This document shows positions 1 to 12,221 of a DNA stretch of 64,000 nucleotides, piece by piece. Position 1 is the stretch's first letter. Each line of letters opens with the position of its first letter. The notes under the pieces are model-generated. The model made no database searches, was not told the origin of the DNA, and saw only the letters and a list, made by a program, of their open reading frames with translations. Position numbers and translations under genes: made by a program. This DNA comes from Salticus scenicus (lineage: Eukaryota > Arthropoda > Arachnida > Araneae > Salticidae), in NCBI GenBank assembly GCA_963930645.1, contig OZ005650.1, positions 60,009,218 to 60,073,217 of the forward strand. The letters run 5' to 3'.

Positions 1-555
1 AAAAAAAAAAAAAAAAAAAAAAAACGATTCCAAAAAGAAACTACTATTCTCACAACTAATAATAAAATAAAAATTGACATAAAATGAATTGCAAATTGCT
101 CCTAAAAACATAAAATAAATTCCTTTGCCAAACAACACAAACATTACAATTAATCATAACTTTTGAAGCCACTAAACAACCCAAACCAAACCGAGCACGA
201 TTTCAACATTTCTTTTATACCTTAACAAATTTACATTTTTCTTTCTACCCCGTTTTCAACAAAAACTTACACTGAAAGTAATTTATTTGTTAATTCTCGC
301 AAAATACGAAGTTTCCTTTTTAAATTCGCAACTTCTATCTATCTTCGTAGAGTGATTTAGTATGTAGAGTAAAACCAATGATCTGACTCGTCAACCTCGC
401 AACTTTGACTTTGCTAGCCTTCTACGAAAACTAACTCTAACCTCAAAATTTGTATTGTTTTATTATATTGTTCCCCCAAGTTAAAATTACTCATCTTGAA
501 TACTCGATCTGAAGCCCAATTTTTATAAATTTTTGCGTTTAAATTTGTTTTCTAA
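1..555. other. AT-rich spacer, no gene seen
   Basis: The window opens inside a poly-A run (1-24). The rest is AT-rich spacer with stops in all frames. I recognise no coding or structural feature. Confidence 0.6.
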
Positions 556-939
556 TAATAAAATATTGCAGTTTTTAAGTAGTTAACTTATTTATGTGAT
601 GTGTGAGTCAAGCTTTGTACACCAGAAATCTAAAAAATAAAGTTATAAAAGAAAAATTAATTTCTACAAAACTTTTTGTAAAATTCTGTAAAAGTTTAAA
701 CTTCTATCTCCATATTCGTCTGTAAAATTTCAGAACTTCATGAAACTTCATAATAAAATATTGCATCGTTTAAGTAATTAAATTATTTGATTTATGTGCG
801 AGTCAATCTCTTTTTACCATTAATTTATAAAACTATTTATAAAAGAAAAATGACTGTCTACAAAACTTTTTATAAAAGTCTATAAATGTTTAAACTTCCA
901 TATCCATATTCGTCTGTAAAATTTCAGAACTTCATGAAA
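556..939. repeat. two-copy direct tandem repeat, period about 195 bp
   Basis: Both copies begin with TAATAAAATATTGCA (556-570 and 751-765) and end with a matching block ending in AACTTCATGAAA. The second copy runs into a 25-nt poly-A tract. The copies differ by scattered substitutions and small indels, so this is an old local duplication. The short reading frame over it is low-complexity and not gene-like. Confidence 0.75.
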
Positions 940-959
940 AAAAAAAAAAAAAAAAAAAA

Positions 960-1145
960 CCTAAATTTGGTTTATTTTAACGTCAGCCACATTTTTCTTC
1001 AAGTTACTAACAATATTTTTTCTTTCCTTATTTATTTCTTTTTTTTTTTTCGGTCTATGAATAATTCACAAAAAAAATGAAATATTTCATAGGGAAGAAT
1101 TTACATTTCAAAGAAATGTGAGGGGAGGCATTCAGTTATAACAAA
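960..1145 (+). repeat. diverged dispersed repeat, copy 1
   Basis: This segment (TTTATTTTAACGTCAGCCAC, then a poly-T, then GAATAATTCACAAAAAAAATG and AAATATTTC blocks) matches 2880-3075 in the same order and orientation. It is probably an old dispersed repeat of unknown family. Confidence 0.5.
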
Positions 1146-2179
1146 CATTCTAGACATCTTCAAAAATATCAACTAGAACATTTTGAATATTACTTCATTA
1201 CTATTACCTTATTAATACGACAGATCATACTATTTCTTTCATATACCGACCTTAGCAAATTTTATTTATTGCCTTAAATTAGCACACAAATATTCTAGTT
1301 TTTATATAAATAATATAATTTGAAATATTGTCATTTTATCTGCCAGGAATTTTAGTCCGCATTATTAGATTTTGTCAAAAATCTGTAAACTTATTAATCA
1401 GGACAAAATCTGCCAATGCTGTGCTTTTTAGTTCAATTGAATAATTGGTTCAAGAGATAATAAATAAAACCCCGATTTTAACTTAAAAATTATTAAAAAG
1501 AAAAAAGCGAATAGATGCCAAAATTAAATAATTAAATCAGTAAACATATATTTTTTTTTTTTTTTTTTTATGTCGAAAAAAAATGAACATGCAAACATTT
1601 TTTTATTAATGAAAAAATATATATATATAAAATTGAGAAAATAGGGTGAAAGAAATAGAGCAGTATCAGTATGCAATCCCGTAGTGAAATTTAAAATTTG
1701 GCACCGAAGTAGTTCGGACGTTTCTTGCCAAGTTCTTTACTTACGAAACTGCAATTGCCATTTTACTTCATCGCCAAAATGATGCCAATAATTTAAAAAC
1801 TGTCAAGTGGCTTCTATGTTAAAAAATATACTAAAGAAATTTTAAGAAATTAATACAGTAACCGATGCTAGGGAATGAAACACAGTTACTGCATGGCTTT
1901 ATATGGATGGATAGATTTAAAGGAAGTCCTCTCGTACCAATTTAAATTCTGTTTTTTGTATTTTTATATCTATAACTTAGGGGGAAAAAAAGGAAAAAAA
2001 AAAAGGGTTAACTTTTTTTTAATTACTTTTTTTTATGTCTTTCACACAGAATTTATTTAAACGGAGGATTTAAAAAAAATCATGGAGAAGTTCATTGCCA
2101 TTTTAGTCAATGTTTTTTTCAGCTTTGAGTTCATTTTATATCACGAAGTATCTTTAGAACATTTTGTTATCTAAATCTA
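1146..2179. other. AT-rich spacer with poly-T and (TA)n tracts
   Basis: No open frame of coding character. A poly-T tract sits near 1551-1569 and a short (TA)n near 1617-1627. The frame at 1875-2060 is built on A/T runs and is not believed. Confidence 0.55.
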
Positions 2180-2456
2180 CAATGCAAAAAAAGAAAAAAG
2201 AAAAGTTTTCCTGCTAAAAGCACAGGAAAAATCTGGCAGCTGGGGTGACAGTATTTCTCCGTCAAATATACAGTTTAAAACCGTAAAATTGTATCACTAA
2301 CATATATTTTGCACAGGAATCTTGTAAATCAAACAGGTTTTTTGTTAAAAGTACAGTTTTGTCCTGTATATTTGACGGAGAAATACTAACACGCCAGCTG
2401 CCAGATTTTTCCTGTACTTTTAACAGTATTTTTTTTTTTTTTTTTTTTTTACAGTG
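2180..2456. mobile_element. palindromic MITE with CACTG-type ends
   Basis: A 277-bp element with two long arms. The block CAGGAAAAATCTGGCAGCTG (from about 2223) reappears inverted near 2390-2416, and GTATTTCTCCGTCAAATATA reappears inverted near 2367-2386. The right end is TTTTACAGTG followed by TA. The left end reads CAATGCAAAAA after TA, a two-change version of CACTGTAAAAA. The same ends bound the 2.7-kb element at 45227-47903. No coding capacity is seen. A CMC-type (Mirage/Chapaev-like) non-autonomous element is the best guess. Confidence 0.7.
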
Positions 2457-2879
2457 TATGATTAGCTGTTATATTCAAAATTATTTTTCTTATTTTACAT
2501 ATCGTGATCGGGAAGATTATTTTTGCTTATAAGATGCAGAGCTTCTTTCTTTCTTCGGGTTATGTTAACAGAAAGCATATAATAAAAATTTAATCTGGCC
2601 TGAAATGAATAGCATACTTTAAGACTGAACGTGAAGTTACAAATCCTGATATGTATTCGTATATGTAACAAAATAATGTTTACTACTTATAATTTATTGA
2701 AAATTTAATTATTCGTTTCCCTAAATTTTAACTTAAATGAGCTTAAAAAATTATGTGAAATGTATACTTTTTCCGGTAAAATAATTTTTTTTTTCAGAAT
2801 TTGGTAAATATATGCGATTCCATTTTCATACATTGTAACATTTGTCGGTAGAATTTTTGAATTTTATAGGAAAGAACTT

Positions 2880-2906
2880 AAATGTAGTTTACTTTAGTGT
2901 CAAGTC

Positions 2907-2943
<37 letters not shown>

Positions 2944-3075
2944 AGCTAACATTATTTCATTTTCGAAACTTCTTTTATTCTTATGAATAATGCAGAAAAT
3001 ATCTGAAATATTTCGACAAAAGAGTTTAGACTTCAAAGGAAAGTGATGGACTCATGTATCTAGTTATGAGATACA
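2880..3075 (+). repeat. diverged dispersed repeat, copy 2, with 33-nt poly-T
   Basis: Direct-orientation relative of 960-1145 (shared blocks: TTTACTTTAGTGTCAAGTCAC, poly-T, ATGAATAATGCAGAAAAT, AAATATTTCG). The poly-T at 2910-2942 is one of the longest in the window. Confidence 0.5.
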
Positions 3076-3203
3076 TTCCGCTACACATAAAAATTTAAAA
3101 AGGACTATATGGAACAATTCCTATCCTCAATTTATTGATAAAAAATCTTATTGAATAGTGTATTTCATTAATTTTTTGGTGTAATGCATTTTCAACGTTT
3201 CAT

Positions 3204-3306
<103 letters not shown>

Positions 3307-3632
3307 GCCATTTAAAAACATAAACGTTTGTTTTTGCATTTAACTATTGCGTTATAATTATAATTATAAAACTGGTAATAGTCAAATTTTTTACTTTAAT
3401 CGTTAATCATAAATGTGAATTTTGCATTTTATTTTAATTTTATTTATTTATTTATTTTTACTATTTTAAATTTTGACAAGTTAAGGTCGATATTTGCTTT
3501 ATTCTTGAACTAATAATATTTTTAGATCAGCATATTTTATTTTCTATGGAAAATTAATTCTCTGTAAAAAAGTTTAAAAAAGAAATTGAAGTTTTTTTTT
3601 TTTTTTTTTTTTTCAAAATTTATATATGTATA

Positions 3633-3636
<4 letters not shown>

Positions 3637-3667
<31 letters not shown>
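3637..3667. repeat. (TTA)n microsatellite
   Basis: About ten TTA triplets, just downstream of a poly-T tract (3592-3613). Confidence 0.9.
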
Positions 3668-3847
3668 GAGGCATCCTTCAATTTATAAACTATAAGATTT
3701 TTTCTCACAAGCAAAAGATCAGGATAAAGTATTTGATCTTGTTTTCTTGAAATATTGAATGCATTATGATATAAGTTAGTCTAATAATTAGATAATTAAT
3801 TATAAACATACAATTAAATTTTCAATATTTCGATTAAAAGAAATATA

Positions 3848-4407
3848 CAGGGTTAGTCAAGATGAATAGGACAATAAGAAAACTATTTTTAGACGAATGT
3901 ATGTTTATTGTAACCAAACTACAGCTACGTATGGACAGATAAACTATCAAAGTTTTATTTGACAACACACATGTACGTTAATGCCGCTAGGAGACGCTGT
4001 TTTCAAAATGGCGTAATCAGGCAAGGAGAAGGCGTTTTGTGTGATATTTGCTAAAACAATGTCAGTAATTACGGTCCAGTGACAATTTCGAGCCAAGTAT
4101 GACAAGGAACCACCTCATCGACATTCCATTGCGAGGTGGGTAAAGCAATTTGAGGAGACGGGCTGCTTATGCAAGGGTAAAAGCACAGGACGACCACGTG
4201 TCTCCGAAGAAACTGTGGAATCCATTCGCGCATCCTTTCAACGAAGTCCCCAGAAGTCGACAAATCGTGCAGCCATGGAATTGAAAGTTCCATGAGAAAA
4301 AACTTTGATAGCTTATCTGTCCATACGTAGCTGTAGTTTGGTTACAATAAACATACATTCGTCTAAAAATAGTTTTCTTATTGTCCTATTCTTTTTGACT
4401 AACCCTG
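3848..4407 (+). mobile_element. mariner-like non-autonomous element with 109-bp TIRs
   Basis: A 560-bp element with near-identical inverted termini (3848-3956 and 4299-4407), each beginning CAGGGTTAGTCAA, flanked by TA on both sides (3846-3847 and 4408-4409) as expected for IS630/Tc1/mariner insertion. The arms differ at only a few positions. Between them lies the N-terminal DNA-binding part of a transposase. The catalytic domain is absent, so this is an internal-deletion derivative that would need a transposase in trans. Confidence 0.9.
4059..4295 (+). pseudogene. mariner-type transposase, N-terminal HTH remnant
   Basis: In the full protein this domain binds the TIR. The frame starts at ATG 4059, meets an in-frame TGA at 4080-4082, then stays open to TGA 4293-4295. 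The open part shows the hallmarks of this transposase class: a KEPPHRHSIARW block, a QFEETG turn, and the linker GKSTGRPRVSEE followed by a second helix region. Only about 78 codons remain of an expected 300 or more, and the right TIR follows directly. Dead gene; the family assignment comes from remembered motif resemblance. Confidence 0.85.
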
Positions 4408-4409
4408 TA

Positions 4410-5590
4410 TATATATATATACTCTTATACTAGAAAATATAATACATATAGTTAAGAAGCGACAATTTTAAAAATATGGTGTGTAATTTTACACATAAAA
4501 TCTAATCAAATTATATCAATATTTAATATTCAATTTTTAAAGAAATAATTGAAAAAAAAAAACTAAAAACAGTTGTTGGAAAATAAAGTTTACGAATATT
4601 AGAAGGAGTAAAAATATAAATTAACAATAATCGAAATTTTTTGCATCCTTTATTTTTGTGTTGAAATCAGGCAATGATGAAACGTTGTGCTACTGCATTG
4701 TCATATTTTACACATAGCATCTTTTAAATTATATATCCAACAATCTACATTTTTCCCGTTATAAGAAACTAAAAGTTATTAATTCTTGTACCAATGATTA
4801 AACAGTCAGATTAGTTAGATTTAACTTAATATAATTTTTATTAAAGTAGAATATCTGTGCGAATAAAAGTTAATTTTTTAAAACGTTATAAAATGTATTA
4901 TTTCAAAATAAAATATCTTGATAATACGTAATAAATTAATAGGAACAGTGCAGTTCTAAATCCCTTTTTATTTTTATTTTATTATATATATATATATGTA
5001 TATATATATATTATTAAAAACAAACATAAAACGTTCTTGACATATTTAAAAACTTTTTATTTATTTTAGGATAAATAATAAAAAAGAAAAGAAAAGAAAA
5101 CAGAAGAAAAAAAAAAAAAAAAAAAAAGAAGAAGAAAAGAAATTGTATAAAATGAAATTCAAGCAAAATTTCAGTAAAATTCAAGCAGTCTACATTCTTT
5201 AAACATTTAAAGTTTCTTTTTAAAATCTGCTATTCATTTTTAAAAAGAGATGTTTTTATCTAAATAATGTTTCCTTAGTTTTCTTGTTTACAAACTCTTT
5301 CAGTTTTGAGGCTTATATTTATTGAGAAAGAATCCCTAAAAGCGTTTTATTTAAAGTCTTGAAGAAATCTTATTTTTATTTTTCTGTAATTATTTATTTT
5401 TTAATCTGCATTTAAAATGCGTTATTTTTAAATGTGAAGGACATTTATTTTAATGTTTAAAAATATTTTACATTTAATGAGTATTTTTTCTTATTTAAAA
5501 GTTTAATATAAAAAATAAAAATGTATCTTTATACTTTTTTTTTTTTTTTTTGTTAAAATGACTAAACACACGCACACACTCATTTCAACA
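4410..5590. other. AT-rich spacer with microsatellites
   Basis: Contains (TA)n near 4984-5011, a poly-A/GA-rich tract near 5088-5135 and a poly-T near 5537-5551. No gene or TE ends recognised. Confidence 0.55.
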
Positions 5591-5876
5591 CGCTGTTGAA
5601 AATTGTTTCTTAAATATGAGCAAAAATGTCTCAAAATAATTCCAAAACAATATATGCTTAAATTTGAAAATCCCATGTACTAATTTTTGAGTTTATTGAC
5701 ATGTCAAACATGTAGATATTGGGATTCTTATTAGTCAACCCCATTTTTGAGCATGTCAATATACTCAAAAAATGAGTACATGAGTTTTCAAATTTAAGTA
5801 TGTATTGTTTCGGAGCTGTATTGAGACAATTTTTAGAAATTTTTTAAGAAACTATTTTTAACAGTGCACCGGGTTC
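5591..5876. mobile_element. palindromic MITE, cACTGTTnAAAAt ends
   Basis: A 286-bp imperfect palindrome. The left arm starts CGCTGTTGAAAATTGTTTCT and the inverse right arm starts CACTGTTAAAAATAGTTTCT. Further matched blocks include TTAAATTTGAAAA and TGAGTTTATTGACATG. A 14-bp direct repeat, CTCATTTCAACACG, lies at 5579-5592 and again at 5939-5952. Ends resemble the CACTG elements at 2180 and 45227. No coding capacity. Confidence 0.7.
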
Positions 5877-6166
5877 TTAAACATGCACAGCGCAACGCGG
5901 TGTAAATTCTCTATCGGTATATTGATTCAACATTGTGCCTCATTTCAACACGACGTTGTCGTTGTGTAAAACACGCACGGATAGGTATGAGTCGCTGATT
6001 TCCTTCTAATTTTTCTTACACGAATTGATACGAACTATACTGTAGCTTGCAAGGAAAAGTTCTTAAGCTAAACTCATAGAATTAAAAAAGGGGTAATAGT
6101 AGATGGCTTAAAATATCTACGGTGAAACAAAACAAAACAGAAAAAAAGGCTGCATAATTTCAACAG

Positions 6167-6415
6167 AAAAGTGATAAAAAAGTACTAAAAGTCAACACTT
6201 TTAACGTTAAATGCAACCCTACTTGTCGAGGATGCAGAGAGAAAAGCGCCAAGTTCTTAAATGAACTGCCCATGTGTCATTCGTACCAGTTTAACGCTGT
6301 TTCAAAGTCAGTTTTCAAGATTTCGAAGTCGCCAATTGGTGCTAACTGGAATGATCTGGTGACCTCGATTCAATTTACGACATCGTCCTACGCCTTTACT
6401 AATGAACTTAAGCAG
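6167..6415 (+). other. candidate internal coding exon of an unidentified gene
   Basis: An open stretch of 83 codons bounded by a plausible acceptor (TTTCAACAG ending at 6166) and a perfect donor consensus (CAG|GTAAGT, GT at 6416-6417). It is phase 0 at both ends. Base composition is clearly less AT-rich than the flanks and codon use is balanced. The translation is cysteine-containing (KCNPTCRGC near residues 13-21) and ends TNELKQ. I recognise no family. The frame has no convincing ATG, and the frame closes shortly after the donor (TGA within the putative intron). It may instead be old TE sequence with a chance donor. Confidence 0.3.
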
Positions 6416-6887
6416 GTAAGTTTCAAAGTATGAATTTCCTATAAGTTCTTCTAACAATACTTCTACCAATTTCATCAAATTCTATATGTTTATCTAAAGA
6501 ACGTTTCATTGTAACCTAGTCTTCAACGATTCTAGGCCCAAGTTTACCAAAATATTAAAACTTTTAAATATGTAGAAATTTTTTTGAAAAAATAATCGCC
6601 AATGGCGACAAGCTGACCTTATTTCACGAGCGATGTATATATATATATATTCTTTTATGATTTACTTCTCGAAGTTTTTCTTCTGCTACCTCATAGCCAG
6701 CCCATAGACTTAAAATGTTGAGTTCTAACCGAAGTCGTGTTCGTCAGTAAAATAGCTGAGAATTTTACGTTGAGAAACTAACTTACCCGTTGAGGAAACG
6801 GGGAAGTTAGTTAGCATTCATATCTCGAAAGTGGTACGTGATAAGAGATAACAGTGAAATGTAATTTTGTACAGCGTCATCCATATA

Positions 6888-7097
6888 CAGTCGGCTGCAA
6901 AAGTATCCGAGCACTAGCAAGAATTCCTATTTAAAGAAAAGTACACTTAATACTGTTTCTTTGAATAAATCCTTGTAGAATCCTGTTCTTAGACTGACTA
7001 AGAACATGATTTGACAATGATTTAGTTAATAAAACTGTATTAAGTGTATTTTTTTTTTTATACAGGAATTTTTGCTAGGACTTTTGCTGCCGACTAG
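6888..7097. mobile_element. family A hairpin MITE, oldest copy
   Basis: A 210-bp near-palindrome with TA on both sides. Ends read CAGTCGGCTGCAAAAGTATC and, at the right, a variant of the inverse. Arms share TAGCAAGAATTCCTAT, AAGTACACTTAATAC and AATCCTGTTCTTAGACTGAC. It differs more from the other copies (12004, 51718, 60971, 61811) than they do from each other. Tc1/mariner-type MITE by TA target and TIR; no coding. Confidence 0.85.
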
Positions 7098-7099
7098 TA

Positions 7100-9090
7100 T
7101 GAGCAAACATTTTGTAAATATGAGTTATGCAATAATAACGCTTAAAACGTAAATGTAATTAATAGTAATTTACTATTCAGTGACGTGGCAAAACAAACAA
7201 GAAAAATACAACTAATTATCATCAAATATTTTATTTTCGATTTTCGAAAAGTTACAAACCTAAAATTAGTTAGAACCAATCATAAAATATATAGCATTTT
7301 CAAAAGTATATAATGAGTTTTTGAATACATGTTTGAAACAATAAAATTAAATTTATTTTCAAATAAACAGTTTGTTTAGTTTTTAAAAGTAAATTTAAAA
7401 GTAAAATTAAGCATATTAATCGAAATCCTAAAAATATTTAGTGCTAATTTTAAAATATGTATCTTATTCAAAAAAGCAAATAGCATACATTTATTAAATA
7501 TGAAAAGAAATATATATATATATATATATATATATGTTTGAAAAATGTCAATTCATATAATTTTAAAATAACAATATATAATAATAGTTTTCCGCAAAAT
7601 GTAACTCTAGTAGTTTTTGTGTAGTACATTTCTCGTGTAAAAGATAAATTAAAGTGTAATACTTCGTTTCAAGTTTGCAGACAAGCTTGTAAAATTTTCT
7701 AGGGAGTGTCAAAAACAACCTAGAATAAGACATTTCATTATGTCATCACAACAAGCCTGCATCAACAACTGATAAAATATGAAGTATTAAAACTGACATA
7801 TAATTCAGAATTTTTCATCACTTCATTCATTTATTTATTTTGTTTCAAATTATATTAGAGCTTTCGAATAAATATAAATAATACTAATTTTATATCTGAG
7901 ATAAAAGGTTTTTAAAAATGCATTTATTTTAATCTCTCGTATATTTAAAACATTTTTTCATGGAATATGACTTTTTATTTTTATTGTTATTATTTTTTTT
8001 TTAACTTTCTCATTTAACTTTGTATTATAATTAAAAACATGATTTTTTTAAATATTAAAATATAAAGCATACAATTTCAAGTTTTGTTTTATTCCCGGGA
8101 GTTTCTTTAGAAATTAATATTAAGGAATTTTGAAAATGGTGAAATAAAATGTGTATAATTAATATATACAATTTTCGAATTTGTATAAGATAGCGTATGT
8201 ATAAATAGTTTTATACATTTATATAAACGTCTACTAACATGTTGGAAACTCTAGTTATGCTGTTTTTTTAACTTGATTATTCTGTCTGGATCAGCTCGTG
8301 CACTTAACTTTTAACCCATTTGCGTTGAACCGATTTAGCTAAATGGTTGCACAAGAGTACAGTTAACAAAAATACAATGTGCAGCATTGTTATAGATCTA
8401 TCTCATTACTGGCGTGTTTGAGGGCAAGAAACTGTCCGTGTCAAATTTTGCGATTCATTTTTATTGCACTTCCGCCAAAACCAATGTTACTCTAATTTTA
8501 TGAGTCCATTATCAATAACAGTTTTAATACTAGTACATGATTAGAATCTATATGCACTGGGACTTCATTCAAGAGTAATAAACTGCCTTTTAGTATCAAA
8601 ATTAGTAATTAATCATTATCCTAATCAGACAAACAATTTTTTTTATAATATTTGGCAAATATGTCCAAGGGATCTAGCATCAAGTTATCGGAAAGAAACC
8701 CACTCGGAAATTTTATGGTATCGGAAATGCCAGTTTCTACCAAAAAACTTATATGCATTTTATTCACTGTTTCGGAAAGGTAGACTGGATTTCTTCCAGA
8801 GAACGACCGAACTGTTATTGAAATCGAATGAAGTTTAACAATCATAAACAAGTATTATATCATACTGATCACCGCATTCCATTTGGTTAAATAAATGTGA
8901 CTGCCTCCGAGTGTGAAAAACTTTAAAGTGTGTTTTTATTTTATTGAATAGGAGAAGACTTTTTCTCCACACTTATTTGCAAATACCGTATATATTTTCT
9001 ATGCATGAAACCCGAGTTTTCATGAAATTGACTTTATATCAATTATACTCATATTAGACAAAAAGACTTTTCAAACAATTTTCACTTGAG
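7100..9090. other. AT-rich spacer, no gene seen
   Basis: Contains a (TA)n tract near 7511-7535 and AT-rich sequence. The minus-strand frame at 8621-8851 shows no recognisable motif and is not called. Confidence 0.5.
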
Positions 9091-9333
9091 CTAATTTTTC
9101 CTCCAATTTCCGAAGGCCGAAATCCGAAAGAGGGTTGTGAAAATTGAGACAAAGATCGTCCAAAAACTATGTAGCACGTTTTTTGTATAAGTGTTTTTAC
9201 GCGGCCGACGCGGAGTCTCTATGGTAGAAGGTAGAGAACAACGATGCATGACTTCCAACCGGCCTTGTCTTTTCTCGGCGCTTATAACGAGATTTCTTCT
9301 CATTGGCTTATTATAGTAGGATAAATTGCTCAC
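9091..9333 (-). other. less AT-rich island with an 80-codon open frame, unrecognised
   Basis: A minus-strand frame from ATG 9333 to 9091 is rich in basic residues at its start and hydrophobic residues near the end. The DNA here is locally GC-richer, with CpG-bearing GCGGCCGACGCGG near 9200-9212. No domain is recognised. It could be a remnant of a TE or a host regulatory/exonic island. Confidence 0.2.
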
Positions 9334-9740
9334 ACAGGCAACATTTTATGACTAGCCAGAAAAACTTTTTTCGTATTACCAATTCCAATTCACAAAGTAT
9401 TGACGTGATTTGAACCAACAAAATTGGCTCAAATTAACAGTTGGCTCGAAAGTTGTGCGAAAAGTTGCCATTTGTAATAATAGCCTTTCTAGCGCATTTT
9501 AAAGCAATAAATGTTAATGTTTTTCTGTCTTGAAGTGTTAGACGGTTGAAATTATTATATACACAATATATACGTAATATTTATCTGCTTTATCCAGTAG
9601 GTTTAAACTTTATAATTAAATTAAAGAACGTTCATTGAATCTATAAAGTTTAACATTATTGTTTAAATTTCATTATTAAAAATGTGTGTTTACATATACA
9701 CTCCTGCTTAAAAGTTTAGTAAGATTTGAAAACGATCAAT

Positions 9741-9760
9741 TTTTTTTTTTTTTTTTTTTC
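9741..9760. repeat. poly-T tract
   Basis: Twenty-nucleotide T run, representative of about thirty comparable A/T tracts in the window. Confidence 0.95.
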
Positions 9761-10007
9761 ATTTAAAAACTTATCTCTCGATGTTTTAAAACACTGGATA
9801 TTTAAAGAACTGGGTCTTTCTCAATTTTTCAGTGAAGGTTGGTTTAAGAAAACATTTAGGGGGGCCTTTAAAAAAATTTAGCAAAATCAATAATGTTTGT
9901 GAACATTCTGTATCGTTAAGTGACGAAATAAACGGTAACTTTAGAAAATGTTAATATAGATCTATTTCAATATAAGGGTCAACTTGTGTGACGATAGCAT
10001 ATTAAAT

Positions 10008-10997
10008 AACGGAGATATAAGCATTAATTTAAAAAAAAAAAAAATCAATATATTTTTATTTTTATTATACAGAGTTTTTAACGAAAATTATTCCCACTTT
10101 CAGATAAGTTGAAAAAATACTTTTAAAACAATATACTGCAATCAGGATTCAAATAACTCATGAAATATGAGCATTATGAAAAATGAGCATCATGTATGTT
10201 ATGAAAAACATTTTCAATACGCATGTGAGGGAAAAAAAACAAAAAAAAAACATTGCATAGGTTGAAAGTTGGATATACTGGGCAAAGTTTTCAAAAGTGC
10301 GTTTAAATAGAGTAAAAGTTAAGCAAATTATCCGAAAAAGAACGAGTTAGATTTTAAGTATTTTCCAAGAGGTTCTTCACATGCCGCGTAATTAATTTGA
10401 AGATCCAGTTATATTAATCACATTCCAAAAGTACTTTTTTGTAAAAAAAAAAAAAAAAAAAAAAACTTATAAGCTTGTAACTGTAGCATATTTTTGTTTA
10501 TTTAGTAAGATTTATGAGATGATAAGGGGGTTTTCATAAAAAAAGAACTTTGGCTAAGTGGTTAAAATAATTAGATCTTTAAATTAATTGCGCGGCATGC
10601 GAAAAACCCGTTAAGAAATTTCCCCTCTGGGAAAATATCTATAATCTATATCGTTCTTTTTCGGATAATTTGCTTAATTTTTACTCAATTCAAATGCACT
10701 TTTGACAAAAGTTGCCCAATATATCTAGCTTTCATCCTATGCAATATTTTTATTTATTTATTTATTTATCCTTTGCACATGCGCTGTGAAAACGTTTTTC
10801 ATAAAAATATTCATATTTCATGATATATTTATATTCCAACTGCAGTATATTGTTTTAAAAGTGTTTTTCCAACTCACCTGAAAGTGGGAATAATTTTCGT
10901 TAAAAACTCTGTGTATTAAAAAGAAAAAAAATGTTTTTTTTTCTTTTTTTTTTTTTTTTTTTTTTTGAGATTTAAAACAAATACTTATATCTCCGTT
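10008..10997. mobile_element. 990-bp foldback element
   Basis: The left arm (about 10008-10450) begins AACGGAGATATAAG and the right arm (about 10570-10997) ends with its inverse. The arms pair in order through TTTTTAACGAAAATTATTCC, ATTGCATAGG, TAAGCAAATTATCCGAAAAA and the GCGGCATG/CATGCCGC block, around a loop of roughly 120 bp. They carry many substitutions and independent poly-A/T expansions, so the element is old. No coding sequence was found. I see no clear target duplication. Confidence 0.8.
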
Positions 10998-11777
10998 CAT
11001 CTACAGTTCCAGGTTCAGCTATTGTTCCAGGCAAAGCACATGCTACCAGTGACTAGTAGTTTTCCTGAAGATGAAGTTAAAATATATCGGATTTTAATGA
11101 ACTTTGATGGGGAAAAATGACCATGGAATGACAACAAAAACAACTACTAAAATCAGCCCATATTGGTTTTATGCAAATATATATATATATATAATTTCTA
11201 AACATTTTCCTGAATGCTATTTATTTTTGTTCACACCTGAGACACATTATCAGGGATGGGAAGTTAGCGCATCACTCGTACCACTATTTTCGAATGTAAA
11301 TTTTCTTCTTGTTCAATTTAAGATTTATTAAGAAGATTTTTTCATTTATGAATATTAGTATGAAATCTGCATCAAATTCCAATTCGTACTCTATCAGAAT
11401 TAAAAATGTAGCTATTTAGATACATAAAAATATACGTGTTTAATAACTTTCAACAATTCTTTTTTTTCCCACAAATTTGCATTATGTCTTTATGTAAAAT
11501 ACTTTCCTTTTCCCAAAAGTGTTTCGCTTCATTAAGATTAATTGTTTAAAAGGTATATATATTTGGAATTTTTTATTTCTGGTATACTTCAGTTACAGTA
11601 CACTAATTGACAATAAGGAAGAACGCAATTTCTTCATTAAGAAACACTTCATGCGAATTAATTGATTTTCTAACTCTGAACACTACCTAAATTAATTGAA
11701 TCGAATCAATAAATCTGCCTTAACTAACAAGTACAAAAAGTTCGTTTTAAATAAAGAAAAGGCTTATAATTTAATTA

Positions 11778-11778
<1 letters not shown>

Positions 11779-11811
<33 letters not shown>

Positions 11812-11818
11812 AAAAAAA
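11779..11818. repeat. poly-A tract
   Basis: About 40 bp, almost uninterrupted A. The surrounding 11000-12000 has no gene. The frame at 11104-11331 is not gene-like. Confidence 0.95.
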
Positions 11819-12003
11819 AGAATATTAGACCTTTGAAATACTTTAAGAATCGTCAGTATTTTAAATGACTTATATCAAATATAAAAATAAAATGCATGTT
11901 CTTTTATAAATAATGTGAGTTTGAGAAAAAATTATTCTCTTATAATGTCAAAAAAGTATTTAAAAATACCTTTAATTTTATGCATATTTTATTTTTATAC
12001 ACG

Positions 12004-12219
12004 TAAACTGTAACAAAAGTCTCCAAACACTAGCGAAAATTTCTATATATAAAAAAGTACACTTAATAGAGTTTTGTTAAATAAATCCTTGTCGAATCCT
12101 GTTTTTAGACTGACTAAGAACAGGATTCGACAAGGATTTATTTAACAAAACTGTATTAAGTGTCCTTTTTTTTTATATAGGAATTTTTGCTAGTGTCCGG
12201 AGTCTTTTGTTACCGACTG
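12004..12219. mobile_element. family A hairpin MITE
   Basis: Right end TTGTTACCGACTG followed by TA (12220-12221). Left end is degraded (AACTGTAACAAAAG). The central arms, including AATCCTTGTCGAATCCTG and its inverse, are well preserved around GACTGACTA. No coding. Confidence 0.85.
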
Positions 12220-12221
12220 TA

